The notes under the pieces: model-generated
Told to the model about the DNA's origin: nothing
Databases searched by the model: none
Seen by the model: the letters and a program-made list of their open reading frames with translations, nothing else
Shown: piece after piece, positions 1 through 13,080 of the stretch
Layout of the letters: every line of letters starts with the position of its first letter
How positions within the stretch are numbered: position 1 is the first letter of the stretch
From: an uncultured bacterium
Lineage (GTDB): Bacteria > Bacteroidota > Bacteroidia > Bacteroidales > Bacteroidaceae
DNA length: 64,000 nt
Reading direction: 5' to 3'
Assembly (NCBI GenBank): GCA_945829425.1
Contig: CALZUQ010000003.1
Location: 60,299-124,298, forward strand
Program-made: the position numbers and the translations under genes

Positions 1-1
1 A

Positions 2-1162
2 GAGGTCAGGGAGAAATACAAGAACTACCGCTCTACGCCTCTTGTTAGAGCCTACGACCTTGAAAGTGCCATAGGCACTCGATGCCATATATATTTTAAG
101 AACGAGTCCGTCTCCCCTATCGGCTCACATAAGATTAACTCCGCCTTGGCACAAGCATACTACTGCCGCGAGGAGGGTGTCAAGAACGTCACCACAGAAA
201 CAGGAGCAGGACAATGGGGCGCAGCGCTGTCGTATGCAGCAAAGGTTTTCGGCCTTGAAGCCGCCGTTTACCAGGTTAAGATTTCCTATGAGCAGAAGCC
301 CTACCGCCGCTCTATCATGAGGACCTACGGTGCCCAGGTCACTCCTTCTCCCTCTATGTCTACACGTGCAGGTAAGGATGTGCTCACAGCAGACCCATTC
401 AATAACGGCTCTCTTGGCACAGCCATCTCAGAAGCCATAGAACTTGCCATGACAACACCAGACTGCAAGTATGTCCTCGGCTCCGTCCTTAACCACGTAG
501 CCCTTCACCAGACGGTAATAGGTCTTGAGGCAGAGCAGCAGATGGCATTGGCAGGCGAATATCCAGACGTTGTTATAGGCTGTTTCGGTGGCGGCTCAAA
601 CTTCGGTGGCATAGCGTTTCCTTTTATGCGCCATACCCTTTGCGACGGCAAGGCTACACGCTATATAGCTGCCGAGCCTGCCTCGTGCCCGAAGCTGACA
701 CGAGGCAAATTCCAGTATGACTTCGGCGACCTTGCCGGTCTCACTCCAATGCTCCCGATGTACACCCTCGGACATAATTTCATGCCTTCAAACATACATG
801 CCGGAGGACTGCGCTACCACGGTGCTGGAATGATTATCTCGCAGCTCATGCGCGACGGATATATGGAAGCTGTCGACATTCAGGAGACCGAAACCTTCCG
901 TGCCGGCCTGCTTTTCGCCAAGGCTGAGGGCATTATACCTGCCCCGGAGTCATGCCATGCCATTGCGGCAGCTATCAACGAGGCGAAAGCAGCTGACGAG
1001 CGTGGTGAGGAGAAGGTGATACTCTTCTGCCTCTCCGGTCACGGTCTTATAGACATGTCGGCATACGACCAATACCTCGCAGGCTCGCTACACGACATTG
1101 AGGTGCCTCAGGAAGATATAGAGCGTAACATAGCAGAACTGGAGAACATTATCAAGGATTAA
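2..1162 (+). CDS. TrpB-like PLP-dependent enzyme (tryptophan synthase beta chain-like, TrpB2 type), 5' end outside window
   Basis: Frame open from base 2 (EVREKYKNYRSTPLVRAYDLE...FKNESVSPIGSHKINSALAQAYY); PLP-lysine motif GSHKIN and GCFGGGSNFGG; the listed start at 146 is an internal TTG. Confidence 0.9.
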   Translation, partial: EVREKYKNYRSTPLVRAYDLESAIGTRCHIYFKNESVSPIGSHKINSALAQAYYCREEGVKNVTTETGAGQWGAALSYAAKVFGLEAAVYQVKISYEQKPYRRSIMRTYGAQVTPSPSMSTRAGKDVLTADPFNNGSLGTAISEAIELAMTTPDCKYVLGSVLNHVALHQTVIGLEAEQQMALAGEYPDVVIGCFGGGSNFGGIAFPFMRHTLCDGKATRYIAAEPASCPKLTRGKFQYDFGDLAGLTPMLPMYTLGHNFMPSNIHAGGLRYHGAGMIISQLMRDGYMEAVDIQETETFRAGLLFAKAEGIIPAPESCHAIAAAINEAKAADERGEEKVILFCLSGHGLIDMSAYDQYLAGSLHDIEVPQEDIERNIAELENIIKD

Positions 1163-1188
1163 GTAATGTTCAAAAAATAAAACACGAC

Positions 1189-2913
1189 ATGCGTATACTA
1201 CTATTATCCGTACTCCTCTTTGCTGCATGCCATCTGTCTGCCGACGACTTCACCCTTGGTGCAGACATAGGATGGTCTACAGAGATGGAGAGCAAAGGCC
1301 ACAAGCTTTACAACTGGCGTGGCGAAGAGCGTGAGGCTACGGCACTCATGAAAGAAATGGGCATGAACGCCATACGTCTCCGCGTATGGGTAGACCCTAA
1401 AGCCCATGGCAACTGGTGCAATGCCGACGACGTATTGAAGAAAGCGTTGAGGGCCAAAGCCCTTGGCATGGACATCATGGTGGACTTCCACTACAGTGAT
1501 TGGTGGGCAGATCCTGGCAAACAGAATATCCCTGCCTCCTGGGAAGGCTTGTCATACAAGAAGATGCGTCAAGCTCTCGCCTCGCATACCGTAGAGATAC
1601 TCACCATGCTCCGCGACAACGGCATAGAGGTGCGTTGGGTGCAGGTAGGCAACGAGACGAGCAACGGTATGCTCTGGTCTGTGGAGATGGACCCTGTGAC
1701 AGGCTGGGAAAAACATGACAGCGAGGGAAAGACCATCATGACACACTCCATGGGACATATCGACCATAATCCCAAGCAGTATGCCGGTTTCATTGCCGCA
1801 GGCTACGATGCTGTCAAGAGCGTCTTCCCCAAGGCTCTCGTCATAGTACATCTTGATAACGGCTTTGACAACGCCCTATACAACCGCAATCTCGACATAA
1901 TACGTGACAACGGCGGAAAATGGGATATGATAGGCATGTCGCTATATCCCTTCTGGGCCATAGACGGCGGGAAAGAGCCTAATGCCAAGGTCACCATTGC
2001 CGACTGCATGAAGAACATACGCCTCGTAGGAAAGAAATACCAGTGTGACGTAATGATTACAGAGACTGGTTTCGAGGTTGACGAGAAGAGACCGTACATT
2101 ATGCAGGAGGGACGTGAACAATATGCAGAGATAATCCGACGGGCGAAAGAAGAGACGGAAGGACGATGCAAGGGAGTCTTCTATTGGGAGCCAACATGCC
2201 GCCCGTCGCAATACCGCCTTGGGGCTTTCACTGAAGACGGACATCCTACAGACATCATGCGTGCCTTAAAGGACGTCAATCCTAACAATGCAGAGATAGC
2301 CTACGACAGACAGCGTGTCATGATAGAAACAAATATGGGGCCTATAACCCTTGAGCTGTATAACGAGACACCTGTACACCGCGACAATTTCCTGCGGCTT
2401 GCCACAAGTGGTGTGCTTGAAGGGTCACTGTTCCATCGTGTAATATCCAACTTCATGATTCAGGGCGGTGACCCCACGACGGCTTCCGCACCTCCCACAT
2501 CACGTGAGAACCCTTCCCCACTGATAGGCACCGAAGAGGTTGCCACTCCTGAGGGCGAGAAGACGTTGCCTTCAGAATTCATATACCCTCAGGCGTTTCA
2601 TAAACGCGGTGCTTTGGCTGCTGCAAGAGAGCCGGACAGCGACAATCCGGAGCTGCGCAGTTCTTCATCACAGTTTTACATTGTTTGGGGGCAGTGGCCT
2701 GTTAATGAGGGACGCACGCCGTATGTCCCCTGTCTGGGATACTACAAGGACTTCCAGCAACCAGGAACGCCATGGCTTGACGGTGGATACACCGTATTCG
2801 GAGAAGCCGTAGGCGGACTGTCAACGGTAGAAAAGATACAAGGCGTGGAGACAGACTCCAACGACCGTCCGCTGAAAGACGTCAAGATACTGTCGATAAA
2901 GGCAGTTGATTGA
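1189..2913 (+). CDS. Secreted GH53 arabinogalactan endo-1,4-beta-galactanase fused to C-terminal cyclophilin-type peptidyl-prolyl isomerase
   Basis: Signal peptide; GH53 motifs (GADIGWSTEMESKG, AIRLRVWVDP, QVGNETSNGMLW, ITETGFEVD, GVFYWEP) then cyclophilin motifs (IETNMGPITLELYNETPVHRDNFLRLA, SLFHRVISNFMIQGGDP, SSSSQFYIVWG, YTVFGEAVGGLSTVEKI) in one uninterrupted ORF. Confidence 0.9.
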   Translation: MRILLLSVLLFAACHLSADDFTLGADIGWSTEMESKGHKLYNWRGEEREATALMKEMGMNAIRLRVWVDPKAHGNWCNADDVLKKALRAKALGMDIMVDFHYSDWWADPGKQNIPASWEGLSYKKMRQALASHTVEILTMLRDNGIEVRWVQVGNETSNGMLWSVEMDPVTGWEKHDSEGKTIMTHSMGHIDHNPKQYAGFIAAGYDAVKSVFPKALVIVHLDNGFDNALYNRNLDIIRDNGGKWDMIGMSLYPFWAIDGGKEPNAKVTIADCMKNIRLVGKKYQCDVMITETGFEVDEKRPYIMQEGREQYAEIIRRAKEETEGRCKGVFYWEPTCRPSQYRLGAFTEDGHPTDIMRALKDVNPNNAEIAYDRQRVMIETNMGPITLELYNETPVHRDNFLRLATSGVLEGSLFHRVISNFMIQGGDPTTASAPPTSRENPSPLIGTEEVATPEGEKTLPSEFIYPQAFHKRGALAAAREPDSDNPELRSSSSQFYIVWGQWPVNEGRTPYVPCLGYYKDFQQPGTPWLDGGYTVFGEAVGGLSTVEKIQGVETDSNDRPLKDVKILSIKAVD

Positions 2914-2940
2914 TATTTTGTACACCTATTTAATAAGACA

Positions 2941-2990
2941 ACGATACAGCCTTTGACGTAAAAATATATACCGTCAAAGGCTGTAATCGT
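2941..2990. terminator. Bidirectional intrinsic terminator between convergent genes
   Basis: Inverted repeat acgatacagcctttgacg / cgtcaaaggctgtaatcgt followed by a T run on the + strand. Confidence 0.8.
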
Positions 2991-3012
2991 TTTTCAGGGA
3001 GTGAAGTTATCT

Positions 3013-3945
3013 TCATTTGCCATTCTCGCCAACGAGGATATTCCTCGGATGGCATGTCAGAATGTCTCGTCTGACATGCGACATGTCAAGATGTGTGTAT
3101 ATCTCTGTAGTGGATATTTTCTCGTGGCCGAGCATCGCCTGTATGGAGCGCAGGTCCGCCCCGCCTTCGAGGAGTGCTGTGGCGAAAGAGTGACGCAGTG
3201 TATGTGGTGATACCGTCTTTTGTATTCCCGCTTTCTTCGCGAGACGTTTTATCATGATGAGAATCATCGTGCGTGTGAGATGTGCCCCGCGGCGGTTCAG
3301 GAAGACATAATCCTCCTCTCCCGGCTTTATCTTCAAGACGTTACGGTCAATGAACCAATAATTCAGTTCGAGGACAGCACGTGATGATACCGGCACGAGA
3401 CGTTCTTTGTTCCCTTTTCCCACAACCCTCAGATAGCCCTCAGAAAGGAAGAGGTCTGAAAGGCGCAGAGTGACCAGCTCAGAAACACGCAGTCCGCATG
3501 AGAAAAGCACCTCAATGATAGCTTTGTTACGTTGTCCCTCAGGCTCCGAGAGATCTATAGCCCCTTGCAGCATGTCAACCTCCTCTACCGTCAGCACCTC
3601 AGGTATATGCTCTCCGAGACGAGGAGAGTCAATAAGTTCTGTCGGGTCGTTATCAATATATTCGTCAAGGAGAAGGAATCGATAGAATGTGCGTATGCCA
3701 CTAAGTATGCGGGCTTGCGAACGTGGCGAGATGCCGATGTCGTAGAGTCCGGCAAGAAACGCCTGAAGGTCGTCGCGCGTAATGCGGAGCAAAGCCGCGG
3801 CACCCTCTCCGGGATAAACGTCTTTTGCGAAGCACAACAGTTTGTCAATGTCGCGGAGGTAAGCGTCGAGTGTATTGTCAGAATATCCTCTTTCGAGCAT
3901 GAGGTATCGTTTGAAAAGCTTCAGTATATCTCTTTTTTCTGTCAT
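3013..3945 (-). CDS. xerD: Site-specific tyrosine recombinase XerD
   Basis: SAM-like N-terminal domain, catalytic R...HTLRHSFAT...HL..Y; probable start MTEKRDILKLF rather than the longer ORF start. Confidence 0.9.
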   Translation of the reverse strand: MTEKRDILKLFKRYLMLERGYSDNTLDAYLRDIDKLLCFAKDVYPGEGAAALLRITRDDLQAFLAGLYDIGISPRSQARILSGIRTFYRFLLLDEYIDNDPTELIDSPRLGEHIPEVLTVEEVDMLQGAIDLSEPEGQRNKAIIEVLFSCGLRVSELVTLRLSDLFLSEGYLRVVGKGNKERLVPVSSRAVLELNYWFIDRNVLKIKPGEEDYVFLNRRGAHLTRTMILIMIKRLAKKAGIQKTVSPHTLRHSFATALLEGGADLRSIQAMLGHEKISTTEIYTHLDMSHVRRDILTCHPRNILVGENGK

Positions 3946-3964
3946 AAGACTTTTATGTTTGCTT

Positions 3965-3973
3965 GCAAAAGTA
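3965..3973 (-). promoter_or_regulatory. Bacteroidetes-type -7 promoter element (TACTTTTGC) for xerD
   Basis: Matches TAnnTTTG consensus just upstream of the xerD start. Confidence 0.5.
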
Positions 3974-4088
3974 GTCTTTTTGAGGGTAACGAACAAATAA
4001 CAGCAGGTTATAACCGACAATTTTAACAATCTTTGAAGAGTATAAGACATTTACATAAGTTTTTTTCCTTAGTATGAAAAAAAAACGT

Positions 4089-4097
4089 TATCTTTGC
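4089..4097 (+). promoter_or_regulatory. Bacteroidetes-type -7 promoter element (TATCTTTGC) for aroQ
   Basis: TAnnTTTG consensus about 145 nt upstream of the aroQ ATG. Confidence 0.55.
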
Positions 4098-4240
4098 AAA
4101 GGAATTGTTTTTGTCAAGAGAAGTTCCAGCGAAAAGCCCGGGAACTGAGAGAAGATAAGCTGAGAGCCTAAAAAGGACAAGCTTACAAAAGAAGAACTTG
4201 TAACCCAGAAAGAGAAAAAAGAATTATTAACAAAGTAAAC

Positions 4241-4672
4241 ATGAAGATACTTATACTTAACGGTCCGAACCTTAACCTCCTCGGTGTTCGGGAGCCGGGC
4301 ATTTACGGCAGTTCGTCATTTGAGCAGTATCTCCCGACATTGCGTGAGAGATTTTCCAGTGTAGAGATAGAATACTTCCAGAGCAATATTGAAGGGGTCA
4401 TGATAGACAAGATGCAAGAGGTAGGCTTTTCTTACGACGGCATAGTGCTTAATGCCGGAGCTTACACTCACACCTCTGTGGCTCTGCATGACTGCATACG
4501 GTCGTTGCGATGTCCTGTCATAGAAGTACATATCTCTAACGTACATACACGTGAGGAGTTCCGTCACCACTCCATGATTTCTGCGGCATGCCGTGGCGTA
4601 ATCTGCGGCTTCGGCCTTGACAGTTACCGCCTTGCCGTTTCCGCCCTTGTGGAAGAGTCCAGAAAGGATTAG
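4241..4672 (+). CDS. aroQ: 3-dehydroquinate dehydratase type II
   Basis: MKILILNGPNLNLLGVREPGIYG, NAGAYTHTSVALHD, EVHISNVHTREEFRHHS. Confidence 0.96.
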   Translation: MKILILNGPNLNLLGVREPGIYGSSSFEQYLPTLRERFSSVEIEYFQSNIEGVMIDKMQEVGFSYDGIVLNAGAYTHTSVALHDCIRSLRCPVIEVHISNVHTREEFRHHSMISAACRGVICGFGLDSYRLAVSALVEESRKD

Positions 4673-4674
4673 AC

Positions 4675-5385
4675 ATGGCAAAATCAAAGACTCAGGAGCC
4701 AAACCACACCACGTTGGGCGGTGAAGAGCGTCTCGACAGATATGTCATGGAGCATAGCGATGCCGAGCCAGAATATCTTTACAAGCTATGGCGCGCTACG
4801 AACATACACATGCTTCACGGCCGTATGGCAAGCGGGCATCTGCAGGGACGGCTGCTAAAGATGCTGGTGAACATGGTCAAGCCACATAACATCGTTGAGG
4901 TAGGCACCTTCTCCGGTTATTCCGCATTATGTATGGCGGAAGGACTCTGCGAGACGTTCCCTGACGGTACAGGGCATCTGTACACCTTCGAGGTTAACGA
5001 CGAGCAGGAGGACTTCACCCGTCCATGGATAGAACAGTCGCCCTGGGCTCGGTGGGTGACGTTCATAATAGGTGACGCCATAACCCTTGCACCTCAGAAG
5101 GCGAAGGAGAGGGGCATGACATACGACATGGCATTCATCGACGGCGACAAACGTACGTATATAGAAACCTACGAAGCTCTTATGCCAGTAATGACTACAG
5201 GCGGCTTCATCATTGCCGACAATACGCTTTGGGACGGTCACGTTATTGACGAAGAATACGCCAAAGACCCCCAAACCGCTGCAATAAGACGCTTCAACGA
5301 GCACATCGCGAAAGACCGTAGAGTGGAGAAAGTGATTGTTCCATTGAGAGACGGGCTGACCTTGATAAGGGTTATAGCGAACTAA
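4675..5385 (+). CDS. Class I SAM-dependent O-methyltransferase
   Basis: VEVGTFSGYSALCMAEGL, MAFIDGDKRTYIETYEALMPVMTTGGFIIADNTLWDG. Confidence 0.9.
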   Translation: MAKSKTQEPNHTTLGGEERLDRYVMEHSDAEPEYLYKLWRATNIHMLHGRMASGHLQGRLLKMLVNMVKPHNIVEVGTFSGYSALCMAEGLCETFPDGTGHLYTFEVNDEQEDFTRPWIEQSPWARWVTFIIGDAITLAPQKAKERGMTYDMAFIDGDKRTYIETYEALMPVMTTGGFIIADNTLWDGHVIDEEYAKDPQTAAIRRFNEHIAKDRRVEKVIVPLRDGLTLIRVIAN

Positions 5386-5472
5386 CGATAAGAGAAAAAA
5401 AGAAAGGTGAATACAAGGAGGATCGAGAACTAATAAACAGAACCCACCTTAAATCATAAAAACAAAACGACA

Positions 5473-6936
5473 ATGAAACTACTGAGACTACCATTACTGC
5501 TGATGCTGGCAACACTGTTTGCCCATCACGCCACGGCACAAGAACGTGTGCCATTTAACATGCCAGTTGTGAGTCTGCCACAGATATCACACTACACCGT
5601 TAACATAAAAGACTTCGGAGCTAAGGGCGACGGGTCTGAACTATGTACCAAAGCTTTCAGTGACGCTATGAGACACCTTGGCGAAAGAGGTGGCGGAAGG
5701 CTCGTTGTGCCTGCCGGACTCTGGCTTACGGGACCTATACAGTTTGAGTCATGCGTAGAGCTGCACGTAGAAAACGGTGCCTTGGTGGTTTTCACGACAG
5801 ACTATGACGAATACCCTGACGTTGAAGCGGTATTTGAAGGCAACACCCGCAGAAAGAAGATGTCACCGCTATGGGCTATGGAGAAACATGACATTGCCAT
5901 AACAGGCGAAGGAGCGTTCGACGGACTTGGTGAGGCATGGCGTCCTTCAAAACGTGGTAAATTTACAGAGGGACAATGGAAGACCCTGACCTCAGGAAAG
6001 GGTATAGTTATGAAAGATGTATGGTATCCTGATGCACGCGACGACGCTGAGGCAGGAAAGCCAGGCAAGCCAGACACCCGCCGTGTCACCCACCGCCCCG
6101 TCCTCTTGGAGTTCACACGCTGCCAGCGCATACTGCTCAAAGACGCGACCTTCTCCAACTCCGCAGCATGGAACGTACACCCCTTGCAATGCGATGACGT
6201 GACAATAGACCATGTGACGATACGCAACCCATGGTATGCCCAGAACGGCGACGGTCTGGACCTCGAAGCATGTAACAGAGCCGTGATACGTAACTCGATA
6301 TTCGATGTCGGTGACGATGCCATATGTATAAAGTCAGGCAAGGACGCTGAGGGACGTGCCTGGAAGAAGCCGTGTGAGAACGTCGTAATAGAGGGATGCA
6401 CCGTCCTTCACGGTCACGGCGGTTTCGTGATAGGTTCAGAGATGTCAAGCGGGGCACGTAACATTTACGTTGACAACTGTGTGTTCAACGGCACAGACAC
6501 CGGACTACGCATGAAGTCAACACGTGGAAGAGGTGGCACAGTGGAGAAGATATTCATAAACAACATACGCATGATGAACATTGCCGGCGATGCCTTCACC
6601 TTTGATCTTTATTACGCCAACAAGCCAGCTACGGGAAAGGGAGACAAAGACGCTGCTGGCAACGACGTGATACCTGAGGTCAGCGAAGAGACGCCATGCT
6701 TTAAGGATATCGTGGTGACGAACGTGGTATGCCAAGGTGCGGCAAGGGCGATATATTTCAACGGCCTGCCGGAGATGCCTCTTGACAATCTCACGATGAA
6801 GAACTCCCTCTTCGTTTGCAAGCAAGGTGCCGACATGAGATATGCGAAGAACATAACCTTTGAAAACGTCACAATAAAGAACAGCCAAGGCGAGAGGGTC
6901 GTGACGCAAAACGTGACGGGCTTCTCGGAGAAATAA
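5473..6936 (+). CDS. GH28 family glycoside hydrolase (polygalacturonase-like)
   Basis: Signal peptide; NIKDFGAKGDG, NGDGLDLEACNRAVIRNSIFDVGDDAICIKSGKD, HGHGGFVIGSEMSSGARNI. Confidence 0.92.
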   Translation: MKLLRLPLLLMLATLFAHHATAQERVPFNMPVVSLPQISHYTVNIKDFGAKGDGSELCTKAFSDAMRHLGERGGGRLVVPAGLWLTGPIQFESCVELHVENGALVVFTTDYDEYPDVEAVFEGNTRRKKMSPLWAMEKHDIAITGEGAFDGLGEAWRPSKRGKFTEGQWKTLTSGKGIVMKDVWYPDARDDAEAGKPGKPDTRRVTHRPVLLEFTRCQRILLKDATFSNSAAWNVHPLQCDDVTIDHVTIRNPWYAQNGDGLDLEACNRAVIRNSIFDVGDDAICIKSGKDAEGRAWKKPCENVVIEGCTVLHGHGGFVIGSEMSSGARNIYVDNCVFNGTDTGLRMKSTRGRGGTVEKIFINNIRMMNIAGDAFTFDLYYANKPATGKGDKDAAGNDVIPEVSEETPCFKDIVVTNVVCQGAARAIYFNGLPEMPLDNLTMKNSLFVCKQGADMRYAKNITFENVTIKNSQGERVVTQNVTGFSEK

Positions 6937-7059
6937 GGAGAACAACCGACGAACGAAGCAAGAGCAGAGACAAAGCTCGCTTTGGCTATGCCTTGCAAGG
7001 AGGAGGAAGACGAAGTCAACCAACGCTCGAAGCGAGAGCAATAACACCATTATCAAACT

Positions 7060-8274
7060 ATGCAGACAGCTATAATAGGAGCGGGAGCAGCAGGATGCTT
7101 CTGTGCCGTGAACCTCAAAAGGCTCTTGCCGGAAATGGATATTACGGTTTACGAAAGCGGAAGGAGGGCATTGGCTAAGGTTGCCGTGACAGGAGGAGGG
7201 CGGTGTAACCTCACCAACTCCTTTGAGTACGTCAGAAGCGTTAAAGAGGCATACCCCAGAGGTGAGAAACTCATGAAGAGAGCATTGAAAGTCTTCTCTC
7301 ATGAGGATGTCATGGCATGGTTTGAACGTGAAGGAGTGGCTCTCACGGTGCAGGATGACGGCTGCGTATTCCCTGTCTCGCAGAACGCCATGGAGATAGT
7401 CACTACGCTGACAAGGCTTATGACACGTTACGGCATACGCCTCATAACAGAGCGGCGCATAAAGGATATTACGCCATGTGGCGACGGCACATACCTCATA
7501 GAAGGCAAGAGATATGACAACGTAGTAGTTGCTACCGGCGGGGCTCCGCAACCATCAGGACTGGCGTTCCTCGACGACATGGAGATAGAACGCATAGCCC
7601 CTGTCCCGGCACTTTTCTCTCTGAACATAAACGACAAAGCGTTGCACAGCCTCATGGGGACAGTGGTTGAGAACACCACGGTACGTTTGGCAGGCACGAA
7701 GCTTACGGCAGAGGGGCCATTGCTCATAACGCACTGGGGACTTTCGGGACCTGCTGTGCTGAAGCTCTCCTCGTACGGGGCAAGGGTGTTACACGAGAAA
7801 GATTACGTCACAGACATCGTGGTAAACTGGCTCGGACAAGAGAACGAGGCGCAAACGGCAGAGACACTGCAGAGATATATAGACGAAAACGGCAAGAAGC
7901 AGCTGTCAACTGTACACCCTGAGACTCTCGTGCAGAGATTGTGGCTCTTCCTCCTTGACAGGGCGGGACTGACCCCACAGAAGAGGTGGCAGGAACTGGG
8001 CATACGACAGATAAACCGCCTCACCGCTGTACTTACCGGCGACATTTACCGGACGGCAGGCAGAGGGGTGTATAAAGAGGAGTTCGTGACATGCGGAGGG
8101 GTTGCGCTAAGTAACCTCAACCCAGCGACAATGGAATGCCGAAAATACCCACACCTCTTCTTTGCCGGAGAAGCAACAGACATCGACGCCATAACGGGAG
8201 GCTATAACCTTCAGGCGGCATGGACTACAGGGTATATCGTAAGCAAGGCAATAAGTTCCTTGGCTGAGAGATGA
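7060..8274 (+). CDS. NAD(P)/FAD-dependent oxidoreductase, HI0933/YhiN family
   Basis: IGAGAAGCFCAVNLKRLLP, AKVAVTGGGRCNLTN, FFAGEATDIDAITGGYNLQAAWTTGYI. Confidence 0.9.
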   Translation: MQTAIIGAGAAGCFCAVNLKRLLPEMDITVYESGRRALAKVAVTGGGRCNLTNSFEYVRSVKEAYPRGEKLMKRALKVFSHEDVMAWFEREGVALTVQDDGCVFPVSQNAMEIVTTLTRLMTRYGIRLITERRIKDITPCGDGTYLIEGKRYDNVVVATGGAPQPSGLAFLDDMEIERIAPVPALFSLNINDKALHSLMGTVVENTTVRLAGTKLTAEGPLLITHWGLSGPAVLKLSSYGARVLHEKDYVTDIVVNWLGQENEAQTAETLQRYIDENGKKQLSTVHPETLVQRLWLFLLDRAGLTPQKRWQELGIRQINRLTAVLTGDIYRTAGRGVYKEEFVTCGGVALSNLNPATMECRKYPHLFFAGEATDIDAITGGYNLQAAWTTGYIVSKAISSLAER

Positions 8275-8353
8275 TGAGATTTGAGCTTAGAGAAGGTGAG
8301 ATTTGAGCTTAGAGAAGATACGGTTAGAGCTTAGAGAAGATGAGGTTAGAGAG
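8274..8353. repeat. Tandem repeat, 22-bp unit (atgagatttgagcttagagaag), about 3.6 copies
   Basis: Units at 8274, 8296, 8318, 8340. Confidence 0.9.
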
Positions 8354-8356
8354 CAT

Positions 8357-8414
8357 AACTTATGACCAAACGCAGGCTTAACTTATGACCAAACGCAGGC
8401 TTAACTTATGACCC
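8357..8414. repeat. Tandem repeat, 23-bp unit (aacttatgaccaaacgcaggctt), about 2.5 copies
   Basis: Identical units at 8357 and 8380, partial at 8403. Confidence 0.9.
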
Positions 8415-8489
8415 AGAGCGGACATAATAAGTAATTAGCCGTATTGATCCGTAAATAGAATAAGTGAAGTGAAGAACAAAAGAAACTAA

Positions 8490-11720
<3,231 letters not shown>

Positions 11721-11770
11721 GCTGGTGACCAAAAGGTATTTATATTATCCTTGCACCGCCCACTTGACAC

Positions 11771-13039
11771 TCATCCACCCTTCCCCGACCGTAAAGTCAC
11801 GACGACAATCTCCGGCCATACTCCGAAGCGGAAGGGGACATTGCTGCCCACTCCAGTGCTTACGAAAAGCTTCCTGAGCGAAGAGCTGCCGGAAGCGGAA
11901 ACAATGGGCAGAGAAAGAGAACCGTTATACTCGTACGCCCCGGCATATTCATCATATATGAACGCAGCAGGCGACAAGCCAAACATACGGAACTGCGTGG
12001 CATGGGTATGACCAGACAGTTGCAGCTCTACAGACGACTTCTGCAACACTTCGCGTCTCCAATGTGTAGGGTCGTGGCTCATAAGTATAGTAAACAAGGA
12101 AGAAGGAGCGACATGGCTTTCGGAACACGAGTCAGAAAGGACAATGCTGTCAGGCAATGGCCTTATGGCTTCCTGTTCCGGAAGTTTATGTGATGTCAAG
12201 GCACGTGAGAGGTCAGAACGGTCTGGAAAGGGCGGTTTTCCCGCATTCTCAACACCTGCTAAAGCTATTGTCTCGCCGGAACGTGAGACAAGGCAATATT
12301 CGTTCATGAGAAGCGTCCACCCCATTTGACGCTGGTAGTCCTGCAACCGTGATACAGCAGCACAACGTTCCCGCTCGCTGCCGTAAGGATGATAAAGGCA
12401 ATAGTCGTGGTTTCCCATTATGGAGAAGACACCGTCAGCGGCGTATAAACGTCTCAACACTGGCAGAAAGGGCTGTAGCTCGTCAGGGGAAGAATTGACG
12501 ATGTCGCCCGTAAAGCACACCATATCTCCGTGAAGTGCGTTAACCTTCTCAACAACCTCGCTGACAACCTCAGGCGCAGTGGAGTAGGTACCGATGTGGA
12601 AGTCTGAGAGATGCACGATACGGTAGCCGTCGAAAGCCTTCGGCAGCGTGTCGAAACACAGTGTCACCTCCCGCACGACGAGGCGTTTCCAGCCCTCCGC
12701 CATGCCGTATGCCACGACACATGCCATAGACAGCGCAGCGATGAGTCCCACCATATTGCCTACCTTCCATGCCACTGGCAAGAGCCACCGCAGGGCAAGC
12801 CCTGCAAGCGACGGCAGGAGGAAGAACACCTTTGGCAGGAAGAAACATAACAGAAGACACGCAAGGACGCGGAACATCCACGGCTCGCCAAAGGGTGTCA
12901 TCATTAGGACTATAAGCGCTGTAGAGAGCAGGAAAGGTACGAACCATACCACCTGTACGACAAGTGGGGCATGGCGCAGGAAATGATGCCACAGATAGCA
13001 GTCGGGCAGCAACATAAGCAGGACGAGGAGTAATCGCAT
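11771..13039 (-). CDS. Membrane-anchored metallophosphoesterase
   Basis: Hydrophobic N-terminus; VHLSDFHIGTY, VCFTGDIVNS, GNHDYCLY, LSGHTHATQFRMF. Confidence 0.92.
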   Translation of the reverse strand: MRLLLVLLMLLPDCYLWHHFLRHAPLVVQVVWFVPFLLSTALIVLMMTPFGEPWMFRVLACLLLCFFLPKVFFLLPSLAGLALRWLLPVAWKVGNMVGLIAALSMACVVAYGMAEGWKRLVVREVTLCFDTLPKAFDGYRIVHLSDFHIGTYSTAPEVVSEVVEKVNALHGDMVCFTGDIVNSSPDELQPFLPVLRRLYAADGVFSIMGNHDYCLYHPYGSERERCAAVSRLQDYQRQMGWTLLMNEYCLVSRSGETIALAGVENAGKPPFPDRSDLSRALTSHKLPEQEAIRPLPDSIVLSDSCSESHVAPSSLFTILMSHDPTHWRREVLQKSSVELQLSGHTHATQFRMFGLSPAAFIYDEYAGAYEYNGSLSLPIVSASGSSSLRKLFVSTGVGSNVPFRFGVWPEIVVVTLRSGKGG

Positions 13040-13080
13040 AGCGGGTGACGGAGATAATTGTTTGAAAGAAAAATCCTATT

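Noticed and set aside
3013-3945. XerD as an integrase marking an integrated element
   Set aside because: Sequence and context fit housekeeping XerD; no direct repeats, cargo or tRNA junction nearby.
6517-7551. 344-aa minus-strand ORF
   Set aside because: Overlaps GH28 and the FAD oxidoreductase on the opposite strand; no recognisable domain, explained by coding-strand composition.
8274-8414. Possible small CRISPR array
   Set aside because: Units are contiguous tandem copies without unique spacers, and no cas genes are present; the same applies to the other arrays.
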